Assembly (NCBI GenBank): GCA_025963425.1
Contig: JAOPUQ010000501.1
Coordinates: forward strand, 1 to 9,604
Source: Modestobacter sp.
Lineage (GTDB): Bacteria > Actinomycetota > Actinomycetes > Mycobacteriales > Geodermatophilaceae
Direction of reading: 5' to 3'
Length of the DNA: 9,604 bases
Each line of letters begins with the position of its first letter. The stretch's first letter is position 1. This document shows positions 1 through 5,726 of the stretch, in pieces. The notes beneath the pieces are model-generated. The model was not told where the DNA came from, did no database searches, and worked only from the letters and a program-made list of their open reading frames with translations. A program made the translations under genes and the position numbers.

Positions 1-16
1 GCGCGTCCAGGCCGGA

Positions 17-496
17 TCAGGCGGGGATGCTGTCCGCCGCGCGCTCCAGATCGGCGACCACGATCTTCCGCATGCCGAGCATCGCCTGCATCGCCCGCTG
101 CGCACGCCCCGGGTCGGGGTCGCCGAGCAGCTCGGCCAGCCGCTTCGGCACGACCTGCCACGAGACGCCGAACTTGTCCTTGAGCCAGCCGCAGGGGCCC
201 TCCTCGCCACCCTCGGACAGCCGCGTCCAGTAGTGGTCGACGTCCTCCTGGTCGGCGCAGGCGATCTGGAAGCTGATCGCCTCGCTGAACGTGTAGTTCG
301 GCCCGCCGTTCAGCCCGACGTAGGGCTGACCGTCCAGCGACCACTCCACGGTCAGCGCGCTGCCCTCGGGGAAGGGCATGCCGGGGCCGTAGCGGGACAC
401 CGACGTGATCGTCGAGTTGGGGAAGATCGCGACGTAGTGCTCGGCTGCCTGCTCGGCCGCGCCGTCGAACCACAGACAGGGCGTCGTCCTGGGCAT
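17..496 (-). CDS. VOC family protein, PhnB / 3-demethylubiquinone methyltransferase-like
   Basis: A 159-residue protein of the vicinal-oxygen-chelate fold, in the PhnB-like subgroup often mislabelled 3-demethylubiquinone 3-methyltransferase. The N-terminus (TPCLWFDGAAEQAAEHYVAI) is the usual first beta-alpha unit, followed by IFPNSTI and a GxxFPEGS-like segment. A second half-module contains ISFQIACADQEDVDHYW, and the motif CGWLKDKFGVSWQVVP lies near residues 103-118. Length fits the family. The reaction is unknown; members are usually cytoplasmic and poorly characterised. The ATG at 496 is chosen because GAGAGGAG sits about 8 bases upstream on the minus strand; the longer open frame to 748 lacks family similarity and overlaps the divergent hydrolase. 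The gene stands alone and is divergent from that hydrolase. Family call is secure, function is not. Confidence 0.9.
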   Translation of the reverse strand: MPRTTPCLWFDGAAEQAAEHYVAIFPNSTITSVSRYGPGMPFPEGSALTVEWSLDGQPYVGLNGGPNYTFSEAISFQIACADQEDVDHYWTRLSEGGEEGPCGWLKDKFGVSWQVVPKRLAELLGDPDPGRAQRAMQAMLGMRKIVVADLERAADSIPA

Positions 497-665
497 CGGG
501 TGCTCCTCTCGTCCCGGGTCCATCCCGGCTGCAGCTGTAGACCCTGCCATCCGCGGGAACTCATCGGCGGTCCTCCGCGCGGGTCGTCCGGGGTGCCGGT
601 GGCGAGGCGGTGCGGAGCCCCGGGAGAGGATCCCCCGGACGCACCGACCGCCCAGGAGGACGACG

Positions 666-1535
666 ATGACCGACCCGGCCAGCACCCCCGACGCCCCCGC
701 GTGGTTCCAGCGGGCGCTGGCCGACGCGCCGGTCCACCGCGAGGTCACCGTCGAGGGGGCTGCCGTCCACTACCGGGTGTGGGGTGAGCCCGGCGCGCCC
801 GGTGTCGTGCTGGTCCACGGCGGGGCCGCGCACTCGGGGTGGTGGGACCACGTCGCCCCGCAGCTGACCGGTCGCCGGGTGGTGGCGCTGGACCTGTCCG
901 GGCACGGCGACAGCGGCCGGCGCGAGGGCTATGACGGGCATCTCTGGGCGCGGGAGGTCGTGGCCGTGGCGGCGACCGAGGGCCTGGAGCGCCCCGTGGT
1001 CATCGGCCACAGCATGGGCGGCTGGGTGGCGGTGACCGTCGGCGTCGACTTCCCCGGGGCGGTGTCCGCGGTCGCCGTCATCGACTCCCCGCTCAACGAC
1101 ACGGCGCCGGACGAGGCACGGCTGCGGGAGCGTCGCCGTCCGCACCGGGTGTACCCGACGGCGGAGGGGGCGGTGGCGCGGTTCCGCACGCTGCCGGCGC
1201 AGGACGTGCTCCTGCCCTACGTCCGCGAGCACGTCGCGCGCGGCTCGCTGCGCATGGTGGAGGGCGGCTGGACGTGGAAGTTCGACCCGGACTTCTTCGG
1301 AAACCGGCTCCTGCTGCGCGACCTGCTGCCCCGGCTGACTCCCCCGGTCACCCTGTTCCGCTGCGAGCACGGCCTGGTCAGCCCGGACATGGCCGCGGAG
1401 ATGACCCGGCTGGTGCCCGGCGCACTGCCGGTCGCCGAGCTGGTCGACGCCGGCCACCACCCGATGCTCGACCAGCCGCTGGCGCTGGTCGCGGCCCTGC
1501 GCACCCTCCTGGCCGTCTGGCCGCGGCGGGACTGA
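666..1535 (+). CDS. alpha/beta hydrolase
   Basis: A 289-residue serine hydrolase of the alpha/beta fold, cytoplasmic (no signal peptide). Visible landmarks are the oxyanion segment VLVHGG (residues 48-53), the DLSGHGDS turn (76-83), the nucleophile elbow GHSMGG with Ser116, and the C-terminal catalytic His in AGHHPMLDQP (His264). The acidic member is not obvious: where Asp is usual after the penultimate strand the protein reads RCEHGLVSPD (232-241), so Glu234 or Asp241 may serve. Substrate cannot be deduced; esterase, lactonase or C-C hydrolase are all possible. AGGAGG at 654-659 sets the ATG start. It is transcribed away from the VOC gene and converges on the DUF1003 gene with one base between stop codons. 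Confidence 0.92.
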   Translation: MTDPASTPDAPAWFQRALADAPVHREVTVEGAAVHYRVWGEPGAPGVVLVHGGAAHSGWWDHVAPQLTGRRVVALDLSGHGDSGRREGYDGHLWAREVVAVAATEGLERPVVIGHSMGGWVAVTVGVDFPGAVSAVAVIDSPLNDTAPDEARLRERRRPHRVYPTAEGAVARFRTLPAQDVLLPYVREHVARGSLRMVEGGWTWKFDPDFFGNRLLLRDLLPRLTPPVTLFRCEHGLVSPDMAAEMTRLVPGALPVAELVDAGHHPMLDQPLALVAALRTLLAVWPRRD

Positions 1536-1549
1536 GTCAGGACCCGCCG
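1524..1549. terminator. probable shared hairpin terminator between convergent genes
   Basis: Arms CGGCGGG (1524-1530) and CCCGCCG (1543-1549) pair perfectly over 7 bp with a 12-base loop. The loop holds both stop codons of the converging genes within the palindrome TGAGTCA. It has no U-tract on either strand, so intrinsic termination is an inference from position. Confidence 0.4.
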
Positions 1550-2004
1550 GTGGCCGGCCGGACGGGCCCCAGGTCCAGCCGGTAGTCGTCCGCGCACACG
1601 TCCGGCGCCCCGACGTGCCGCTGGATGACCAGGGCCAGCGCGCGGACGTCCTCGATCAGCCGCTCGCTCTCCATGTCGGCCGCGTAGTCGTGCGCGGCCA
1701 GCTCCGCGGAGATCTGGTCGGCCCGCCGCGCGGCGATGAGCAGGATGGCGCCCTGCATGGCGGCCAGGCAGCTGAGGATCAGGTTGAGCAGGATGAACGG
1801 GTAGGGGTCGAAGCCGCTGCCCCGGTTGCCCACCATCCAGCCGGCCAGGAAGACGAGCGCGCCGAGGACGAACGCCCACGAGCCCATGCCGTTGCGCAAC
1901 CGGTCCGCGGCGCGCTCGCCCGGGGTGAGCTGCCCCCCGCTGCGGATCGCCGGATGCCGCCGCCGTGGACGGGTGCGGTCGGGGCCGGGTGCCGAGGTGG
2001 TCAT
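1537..2004 (-). CDS. DUF1003 domain-containing membrane protein
   Basis: About 155 residues. It has a basic, Arg-rich N-terminus, then two membrane segments (about residues 43-59 and 69-91) joined by a short loop with FDPYPF. A cytoplasmic-looking helical tail follows, starting AARRADQISAELAAHDY. The pattern of two helices around FDPYPFILLNLILS, then RRADQ, is characteristic of DUF1003. The family is widespread in bacteria and has no assigned reaction. The ATG at 2004 is preferred; an in-frame GTG at 2013 would add three residues. Neither has a convincing Shine-Dalgarno, and TACCGT lies just upstream, so a leaderless or near-leaderless transcript is possible. It is a single gene converging on the hydrolase. 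Confidence 0.87.
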   Translation of the reverse strand: MTTSAPGPDRTRPRRRHPAIRSGGQLTPGERAADRLRNGMGSWAFVLGALVFLAGWMVGNRGSGFDPYPFILLNLILSCLAAMQGAILLIAARRADQISAELAAHDYAADMESERLIEDVRALALVIQRHVGAPDVCADDYRLDLGPVRPATGGS

Positions 2005-2165
2005 GCCCGGCACGGTAGGGCCCGGAGCTGTCGTCGGCGCTCAGGCCGCGGAGGCCCCCAGGACCTCCTCGGCGGTGTCCCGGCTGCCCGGGCGGGCAGG
2101 GAACCAGTGGAACTGCACGGAGCACTCGGGCTGGACGCGGAGAAGGACGCGATCAGCAAACCATA

Positions 2166-2210
2166 GTGAGTTGATCACATTTGACGGGTATGGGTTCGGC
2201 GTCCTACCGT
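2166..2210 (+). promoter_or_regulatory. sigma70-like promoter with adjacent dyad, upstream of leader peptide
   Basis: TTGACG (2181-2186) and TACCGT (2205-2210) are separated by 18 bases, a good housekeeping-type -35/-10 pair. Directly upstream lies GTGA-N5-TCAC (2166-2169 and 2175-2178), overlapping the palindrome TGATCA (2172-2177), in a locally AT-richer patch. The dyad abuts the -35 box, so an activator or repressor site is plausible. The expected transcript start is near 2217, leaving about 45 bases before the leader ATG. Confidence 0.5.
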
Positions 2211-2262
2211 CCCCCTCGTCGACCAGCGGGCCACCCGGCCCCGACCGGAGGAGCGGACCGCC

Positions 2263-2343
2263 ATGGCGCAGCTGTTCCTGACCACCCGGCGCACTGTCGA
2301 TCACGGGCGCGTCTCCAGCGCGCTCTGTCCGCGCTCCTCCTGA
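2263..2343 (+). CDS. putative sulfur-regulatory leader peptide (26 aa)
   Basis: A 26-residue ORF with start ATG 2263 and stop TGA 2341-2343. It is preceded by a strong Shine-Dalgarno, GGAGGAG at 2247-2253, with 9 bases spacing. The core RRTVDHGRVSSALC (residues 9-22) matches, as I recall it, the short actinobacterial 'putative leader peptides' (Arg-Arg-x-Val-Asp, then Arg-Val-x-Ser-Ala-x-Cys) found before sulfate, sulfonate and cysteine metabolism genes. The single Cys codon (TGT, 2326-2328) sits near the end, where ribosome pausing under cysteine shortage could be sensed. The gene downstream is a TauD-family dioxygenase, which fits. The last three sense codons (CGCTCCTCC, 2332-2340) are complementary to the leader's own Shine-Dalgarno region. 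The peptide is probably regulatory rather than a functional product. Confidence 0.75.
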   Translation: MAQLFLTTRRTVDHGRVSSALCPRSS

Positions 2344-2588
2344 GCCCGGCCCTCCCCTCCGTCCACCGGGGGACTTCTGCGCTGTCCGGCCCACACCCGC
2401 CCGGGACGTATCACCAGCGCGCCCCGCTGTCGGGTCGCCGTCCTCACCCGGGCGCCGGGCACCGGCAGCTCCCCCGACGACCTGCGCGGGCTCCCCCAGC
2501 GCGCCGCACTCCGCGCCGAGATCGGCGCGGCCGTCCGGGCCGTCGCCAGCTGACCCGCACCCCCGTCCCGCCGATCCGAGGAGACCGC
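2344..2588 (+). other. C-rich untranslated leader between leader peptide and dioxygenase gene
   Basis: These 245 bases separate the leader peptide from the dioxygenase. The first 57 bases are about half C with clearly fewer G, as expected of a Rho loading region. A strong hairpin lies at 2511-2530 and the dioxygenase Shine-Dalgarno GAGGAG is at 2578-2583. The leader reading frame continues open after its stop to TGA 2551-2553. From about 2431 it reads like ordinary protein (VAVLTRAPGTGS..., ending RAVAS) with G/C in nearly every third position, but it has no ATG or GTG start. It could be the remnant of a lost gene or chance in GC-rich DNA. Confidence 0.45.
2511..2530 (+). promoter_or_regulatory. 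strong hairpin in dioxygenase mRNA leader (possible attenuator)
   Basis: CCGCGCCG (2511-2518) pairs perfectly with CGGCGCGG (2523-2530) around the tetraloop AGAT. It is an 8-bp, almost pure G-C stem about 60 bases before the dioxygenase start. There is no U-tract after it, so it may pause RNA polymerase, aid Rho-dependent arrest, or be a folding element; function is inferred from its place between leader peptide and gene. Confidence 0.4.
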
Positions 2589-3464
2589 ATGACCCTCACC
2601 GTCCCGTCCCGGTCACTGACCAGCGAACCGCTCACCATCGACCGGCTCGGCGCCCACCACGGCGCCCAGGTCTCCGGCATCGACCTCGCCACCGCGAGCG
2701 ACCCGGAGATCACGGCCGTCCGGGCGGCGCTCGTGGAGCACAAGGTGCTCTTCTTCTCCGACCAGCAGCTGAACCCGGACTCCCAGGTGCGGCTGGGCCG
2801 CCGGATCGGCGAGCTGACCCCGTCGCACCCGGTGGTGCCGGGCCTGGACGAGGAGCACCCGGAGATCTACGCCCTCGACGCGGCGGACAACGGCTTCGCC
2901 GACGTGTGGCACACCGACGTCACCTTCGTCCGCCGTCCGCCGCTGGGCTCGATCCTGCGCGCGGTACAGGTGCCCGACGTCGGCGGCGACACCCAGTGGG
3001 CCGACGCGGCGGCCGCCTACACGTCGCTGTCGGCACCGGTGCGCGCGCTGGCCGACCAGCTCACCGCCGTCCACGACGGCAGCCGCGAGTTCGGCTACTA
3101 CCTGGCCCAGCGGGGCGGCAACACGTGGGACGGGAAGGAGTACGCGCGCCTCGAGCCGATCGAGCACCCGGTGGTGCGCGTGCACCCGGAGACCGGACGG
3201 CGCAGCCTGTTCGTCAACCCCGGCTTCACCTCGCACATCGCCGGGGTGTCCGAGGCCGAGAGCCGCGCCCTGCTGGACCTCTTCTACGCCCACCTCACCC
3301 AGCCCGAGCACATCGTCCGGCACCGCTGGAGCGTCGGGGACGTCGCCATGTGGGACAACCGGGCGACGCTGCACTACGCCAACCGTGACTACGGCGACTT
3401 CCGCCGGATCATGCACCGGGTCACGCTGCGCGGGGACGAGCCGTTCGGGCCGCGGGCCGGCTGA
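2589..3464 (+). CDS. TauD/TfdA family Fe(II)/2-oxoglutarate dioxygenase
   Basis: A 291-residue cytoplasmic dioxygenase, close to the length of E. coli TauD. It would couple decarboxylation of 2-oxoglutarate to hydroxylation of a substrate; in sulfonate or alkyl-sulfate users this releases sulfite or sulfate. The iron-binding HxD is in WHTDVTF (His108, Asp110). The distal His is in WDNRATLHYANRDY (His262) and the 2-oxoglutarate Arg in DFRRIMHR (Arg273). Other conserved stretches are VLFFSDQQL (53-61), GGDTQWADA and FVNPGFTSHI. The start ATG 2589 has GAGGAG five bases upstream; the open frame continues upstream but has no family similarity. The sulfur-type leader peptide ahead suggests a sulfonate, sulfamate or alkyl-sulfate substrate, though TfdA-like non-sulfur substrates cannot be excluded. 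No transporter gene is adjacent. Confidence 0.93.
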   Translation: MTLTVPSRSLTSEPLTIDRLGAHHGAQVSGIDLATASDPEITAVRAALVEHKVLFFSDQQLNPDSQVRLGRRIGELTPSHPVVPGLDEEHPEIYALDAADNGFADVWHTDVTFVRRPPLGSILRAVQVPDVGGDTQWADAAAAYTSLSAPVRALADQLTAVHDGSREFGYYLAQRGGNTWDGKEYARLEPIEHPVVRVHPETGRRSLFVNPGFTSHIAGVSEAESRALLDLFYAHLTQPEHIVRHRWSVGDVAMWDNRATLHYANRDYGDFRRIMHRVTLRGDEPFGPRAG

Positions 3465-3468
3465 CCGG

Positions 3469-3489
3469 CGTCCCCGGCGGCCAGGGACG
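3469..3489 (+). terminator. possible weak terminator after dioxygenase gene
   Basis: CGTCCC (3469-3474) can pair with GGGACG (3484-3489) over a 9-base loop, five bases after the dioxygenase stop. The nonamer CGTCCCCGG occurs twice here (3469-3477 and 3488-3496), which allows alternative pairing. No U-tract follows; assignment rests on position. Confidence 0.3.
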
Positions 3490-3501
3490 TCCCCGGTGCC
3501 G

Positions 3502-3528
3502 TGAACCGGCGAGCTCGGGATCCCGTAG
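3502..3528 (+). promoter_or_regulatory. candidate ECF sigma promoter (TGAACC ... CGTAG)
   Basis: TGAACC (3502-3507) and CGTAG (3524-3528) are separated by 16 bases, with the AAC and CGT cores typical of ECF-type -35 and -10 elements. As I recall it, the mycobacterial SigL consensus is TGAACC then CGT at this spacing. The site is about 40 bases before the cupredoxin start, and an ECF sigma gene of the SigK/SigL type follows in the same direction at 4493. Autoregulation is inferred. Confidence 0.5.
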
Positions 3529-3530
3529 TG

Positions 3531-3556
3531 CCAGGAGGAAGCTCACCCACTCCTGG
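3531..3556 (+). promoter_or_regulatory. hairpin overlapping the cupredoxin ribosome binding site
   Basis: CCAGGAG (3531-3537) pairs perfectly with CTCCTGG (3550-3556) around a 12-base loop. Two Shine-Dalgarno-like sequences are involved: AGGAGG at 3533-3538 in the first arm, and the effective GGAGG at 3555-3559, whose first two bases lie in the second arm. The stem could tune translation of the GTG start at 3565. Confidence 0.35.
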
Positions 3557-3564
3557 AGGCTCTC

Positions 3565-4026
3565 GTGCGGACCCTCTCCCTCCCTCGGCTGGCCGCCGCG
3601 CTGAGCGCCGGCGTCCTGGCGCTGGCCCTGTCCGCCTGCGGCAGTGACTCCACCACCGGCGCCGGCGCCACGACCGCCTCCAGCGCCGGCTCCAGCGCGG
3701 GGGCCGGCGCGGGGTCCGGCGGCTCCTCGGCCGCGTCCGACGCGACAGGCGCCCCGGTCACCGCGACGGAGGCGGACTTCTCGATCACCCTGTCCAGCAA
3801 CAGCCTCACCGCCGGCACGTACACCTTCACCGTGGAGAACACCGGCAAGGCCACCCATTCCCTGGAGATCGAGGGCCCCGGGCTGTCGGACGCCGCCTCC
3901 GACCCGGTGCAGGGCGGCGAGACCACCACCCTCACGGTGACCCTGCAGAAGGGTGAGTACGAGGTCTACTGCCCGATCGACGGCCACCGGGCGATGGGCA
4001 TGGACACCACGCTGACGGTGAGCTGA
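3565..4026 (+). CDS. cupredoxin-domain lipoprotein
   Basis: A 153-residue exported lipoprotein. The N-terminus has Arg residues, a hydrophobic run and the lipobox LSAC, with Cys25 as the lipidation site. Residues 26-60 are a Ser/Gly/Ala-rich linker. Residues 65-153 form a plastocyanin/azurin-like domain: TYTFTVENTGKATHSLEI supplies His98, and YCPIDGHRAMGM supplies Cys136, His141 and Met146, a complete type 1 copper set. It is likely an extracytoplasmic electron carrier or copper-binding protein. Start GTG 3565 has GGAGG at 3555-3559; there is no suitable ATG before the signal peptide. The next gene begins four bases after its stop, so the two are almost certainly co-transcribed. Confidence 0.9.
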   Translation: MRTLSLPRLAAALSAGVLALALSACGSDSTTGAGATTASSAGSSAGAGAGSGGSSAASDATGAPVTATEADFSITLSSNSLTAGTYTFTVENTGKATHSLEIEGPGLSDAASDPVQGGETTTLTVTLQKGEYEVYCPIDGHRAMGMDTTLTVS

Positions 4027-4029
4027 GCC

Positions 4030-4450
4030 GTGCGCCCGGCGTTGCGCTGGGCCGGCGCCCTCCTGCTCGCCGGGGTCGCCCTGGTGCACGGCCGGCTGTG
4101 GCTGGACGGCTACCGGACGATCGACGTCATCGGGCCGCTGTTCGCCGTCGACGCCGCGCTCGCGACGCTGCTCGCGGTCGCGGTCCTGCTGGCCTCCCGC
4201 CGGCAGCTGCCCTTCGTCGCACTGGCCGGCGCCGCGCTGGCCGCCGGCACCGCGGCGGGGCTGCTGCTGAGCACCGAGATCCCGCTGCTCGGGGTTCCGG
4301 GAGCCCCTCGGCGCCCGGTACGCGGTCCTGTCGCTGGTCCTCGAGGGCGCGGCCACCGTCGTCCTGTTGGCGCTGGCGGCGACCTCGGCCCGGCACGGGA
4401 CGGCGGCGCCGGCGGCCGCCCGAACGGCGACGCGGATCCCCCGTCGGTGA
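4030..4450 (+). pseudogene. small multi-helix membrane protein with a one-base frameshift
   Basis: It starts at GTG 4030, three bases after the cupredoxin stop. The first 88 codons encode hydrophobic segments: ALRWAGALLLAGVALVHG, IGPLFAVDAALATLLAVAV and PFVALAGAALAAGTAAGLL. Near the G4 run at 4291-4294 the frame degenerates into Pro/Arg/Gly-rich sequence that would run into the sigma gene. Dropping one G restores a sensible continuation from 4295: FREPLGARYAVLSLVLEGAA, then TVVLLALAATSARHG, ending in RIPRR and TGA 4448-4450. The composite of about 139 residues has four helices and looks like the small membrane proteins that accompany cupredoxin genes in actinobacteria. Either a real mutation, a sequencing error in the G run, or (least likely) programmed frameshifting explains this. 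Function is unknown. Confidence 0.72.
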
Positions 4451-4492
4451 CCCGGGGGCAGCACACTGCGCGGGGAGCTCCGGAGAGGCGGC

Positions 4493-5002
4493 ATGAGCGG
4501 TCGGGACGAGGCGCTGGTGCGGGCGCTGTACTCCGATCACGCGGCCGCCCTGTGGGCCTTCGTCGTCCCGCTGGTGGGCGGTGACCAGGCCCGCGCCCAG
4601 GACGTGGTGCAGGAGACCATGCTGCGTGCCTGGCGCCAGCCCGACGTGCTCGACCAGGTGCGCGGGTCGGTCCGGCCCTGGCTGTTCACCGTGGCCCGCC
4701 GCATCGTCGTCGACGAGTGGCGGCGGCACCGGACCGATCGGGACGTCCCGCTGGACACCGGGCCGGAGGCCGGCGAGGACGACCGCACCGACGCCGTGCT
4801 GGACACCTGGATCGTCGGTGAGGCGCTCAGCCGGCTCAGCCCGGACCACCGGGCGGTGCTGGAGCAGTGCTACTACCAGGGCCGGACGACGGCCGACGCC
4901 GCCGCGGTGCTCGGCATCCCGGAGGGCACCGTGAAGTCCCGGGCGCACTACGCACTGCGGGCCCTGCGCCTGGCGCTGCAGGAGATGGGGGTGACCGCAT
5001 GA
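4493..5002 (+). CDS. ECF (group 4) RNA polymerase sigma factor, SigK/SigL-like
   Basis: A 169-residue sigma factor with only regions 2 and 4. Region 2 spans about residues 8-80, including DVVQETMLRAWRQP (37-50) and RPWLFTVARRIVVDEWRRH (61-79). Region 4 spans about 110-162, with ALSRLSPDHRAVLEQCYYQG and the helix-turn-helix TTADAAAVLGIPEGTVKSRA (132-151). The style, including the VARRIVVDEWRR segment, resembles the mycobacterial SigK/SigL group (ECF19). ATG 4493 has GGAGAGG four bases upstream. The stop overlaps the anti-sigma start (ATGA), implying translational coupling. It probably directs transcription from the TGAACC/CGT promoter before the cupredoxin gene. Confidence 0.93.
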   Translation: MSGRDEALVRALYSDHAAALWAFVVPLVGGDQARAQDVVQETMLRAWRQPDVLDQVRGSVRPWLFTVARRIVVDEWRRHRTDRDVPLDTGPEAGEDDRTDAVLDTWIVGEALSRLSPDHRAVLEQCYYQGRTTADAAAVLGIPEGTVKSRAHYALRALRLALQEMGVTA

Positions 5003-5685
5003 CCGGCGGACCGGACCCGTGCGGGCATGACGACGCCGCCTACGTACTCGGCGCCCTGGGCCGCGAGGACCGGATCGCGTTCGAGACGCACCAGCGGACC
5101 TGCCCGCGCTGCTCGGCCGCCGTGGCCGAGCTGGCCGTGCTGCCCGCCCTGCTGGGCCGCCTGCCCGCCCTGCCCGCGCCCGCGGCGGCCCCACAGCAGC
5201 CGCCGGAGACCGTGCTGCCCGGCATCCTGGCGACCGTTCGACGCCACCGGTCCCGTCGCCGGATGTGGGGTGCGGCGGTCGGCGTGGCCGCAGCAGCCGT
5301 GCTGGTCACCGGGACGGCGGTGGTCACGGGGCAGACGCGTCCCGGCCCGACCGCGGCCGGTGCGGCCGTGCCACTGGTCAACGTCGCCGACGCTCCGGTG
5401 GCCGCCGAGCTGCGGCTGGAAGGGATGGCCTGGGGCACCCGGATCACCTTGACCTGCCGGTACGACGAACCCGACGCGTCCGGGCCCTACGACGCCGCGA
5501 CCACCTACCAGCTGGTCGTGGTGTCCGATGACCACAGCGCGCGGAGCGTGGCCTCCTGGCAGGTGCTGCCCGGCCGGGACGCGCACGTGGCCGGCAGCAC
5601 GGATCTCCGGCCGGAGCAGATCACCGAGGTCCAGCTGCGGAGCGACGACGGCACGGTGCTGCTCGAGGGCTCGCCGTCGCGCTGA
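4999..5685 (+). CDS. zinc-binding transmembrane anti-sigma factor (RslA/RskA-like)
   Basis: A 228-residue single-pass membrane protein. Residues 8-55 form a ZAS-type anti-sigma domain: CGHDDAAYVLGALGRED, then the zinc motif HxxxCxxC as HQRTCPRC (His31, Cys35, Cys38). A Pro/Ala-rich linker and a basic cluster RRHRSRRR (81-88) precede one transmembrane helix (about 89-110). An extracytoplasmic domain (about 112-228) ends in a beta-rich stretch (LRPEQITEVQLRSDDGTVLL). It should hold the adjacent sigma at the membrane and release it when the zinc site is oxidised or the outer domain is processed, as for RslA of M. tuberculosis. The start is fixed by the ATGA overlap with the sigma gene. Confidence 0.92.
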   Translation: MTGGPDPCGHDDAAYVLGALGREDRIAFETHQRTCPRCSAAVAELAVLPALLGRLPALPAPAAAPQQPPETVLPGILATVRRHRSRRRMWGAAVGVAAAAVLVTGTAVVTGQTRPGPTAAGAAVPLVNVADAPVAAELRLEGMAWGTRITLTCRYDEPDASGPYDAATTYQLVVVSDDHSARSVASWQVLPGRDAHVAGSTDLRPEQITEVQLRSDDGTVLLEGSPSR

Positions 5686-5726
5686 TCACGATGCCTGCCC
5701 ACCGCTGTCGCGGGTAGGGGCTGCGG

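Noticed and set aside
618..638. Hairpin-like CCGGGA ... TCCC/CCCGG before the hydrolase gene
   Set aside because: The stem is short with several alternative pairings, and its position gives no clear role.
497..748. N-terminal extension of the VOC gene at 17-496 up to 748 on the minus strand
   Set aside because: It has no family similarity, overlaps the divergent hydrolase start and would bypass the strong Shine-Dalgarno just before ATG 496.
2041..2178. Small minus-strand ORF of about 45 codons (GTG 2178) ending beside the DUF1003 gene
   Set aside because: No ribosome site, no recognisable family, and its start lies in the promoter region of the leader-peptide unit.
2181..2588. Upstream extension of the dioxygenase reading frame to 2181
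   Set aside because: Sequence is Arg/Pro/His-rich without family similarity, overlaps the leader peptide in another frame, and ATG 2589 has a good GAGGAG.
3421..4494. Long minus-strand open frame opposite the cupredoxin and membrane genes
   Set aside because: Gly/Arg/Gln-rich shadow of plus-strand coding in GC-rich DNA; the plus strand has clear domains.
5686..5726. Possible terminator between the anti-sigma and isomerase genes
   Set aside because: Only a 4-bp core stem (CCGC/GCGG) with imperfect extension; too weak to call.
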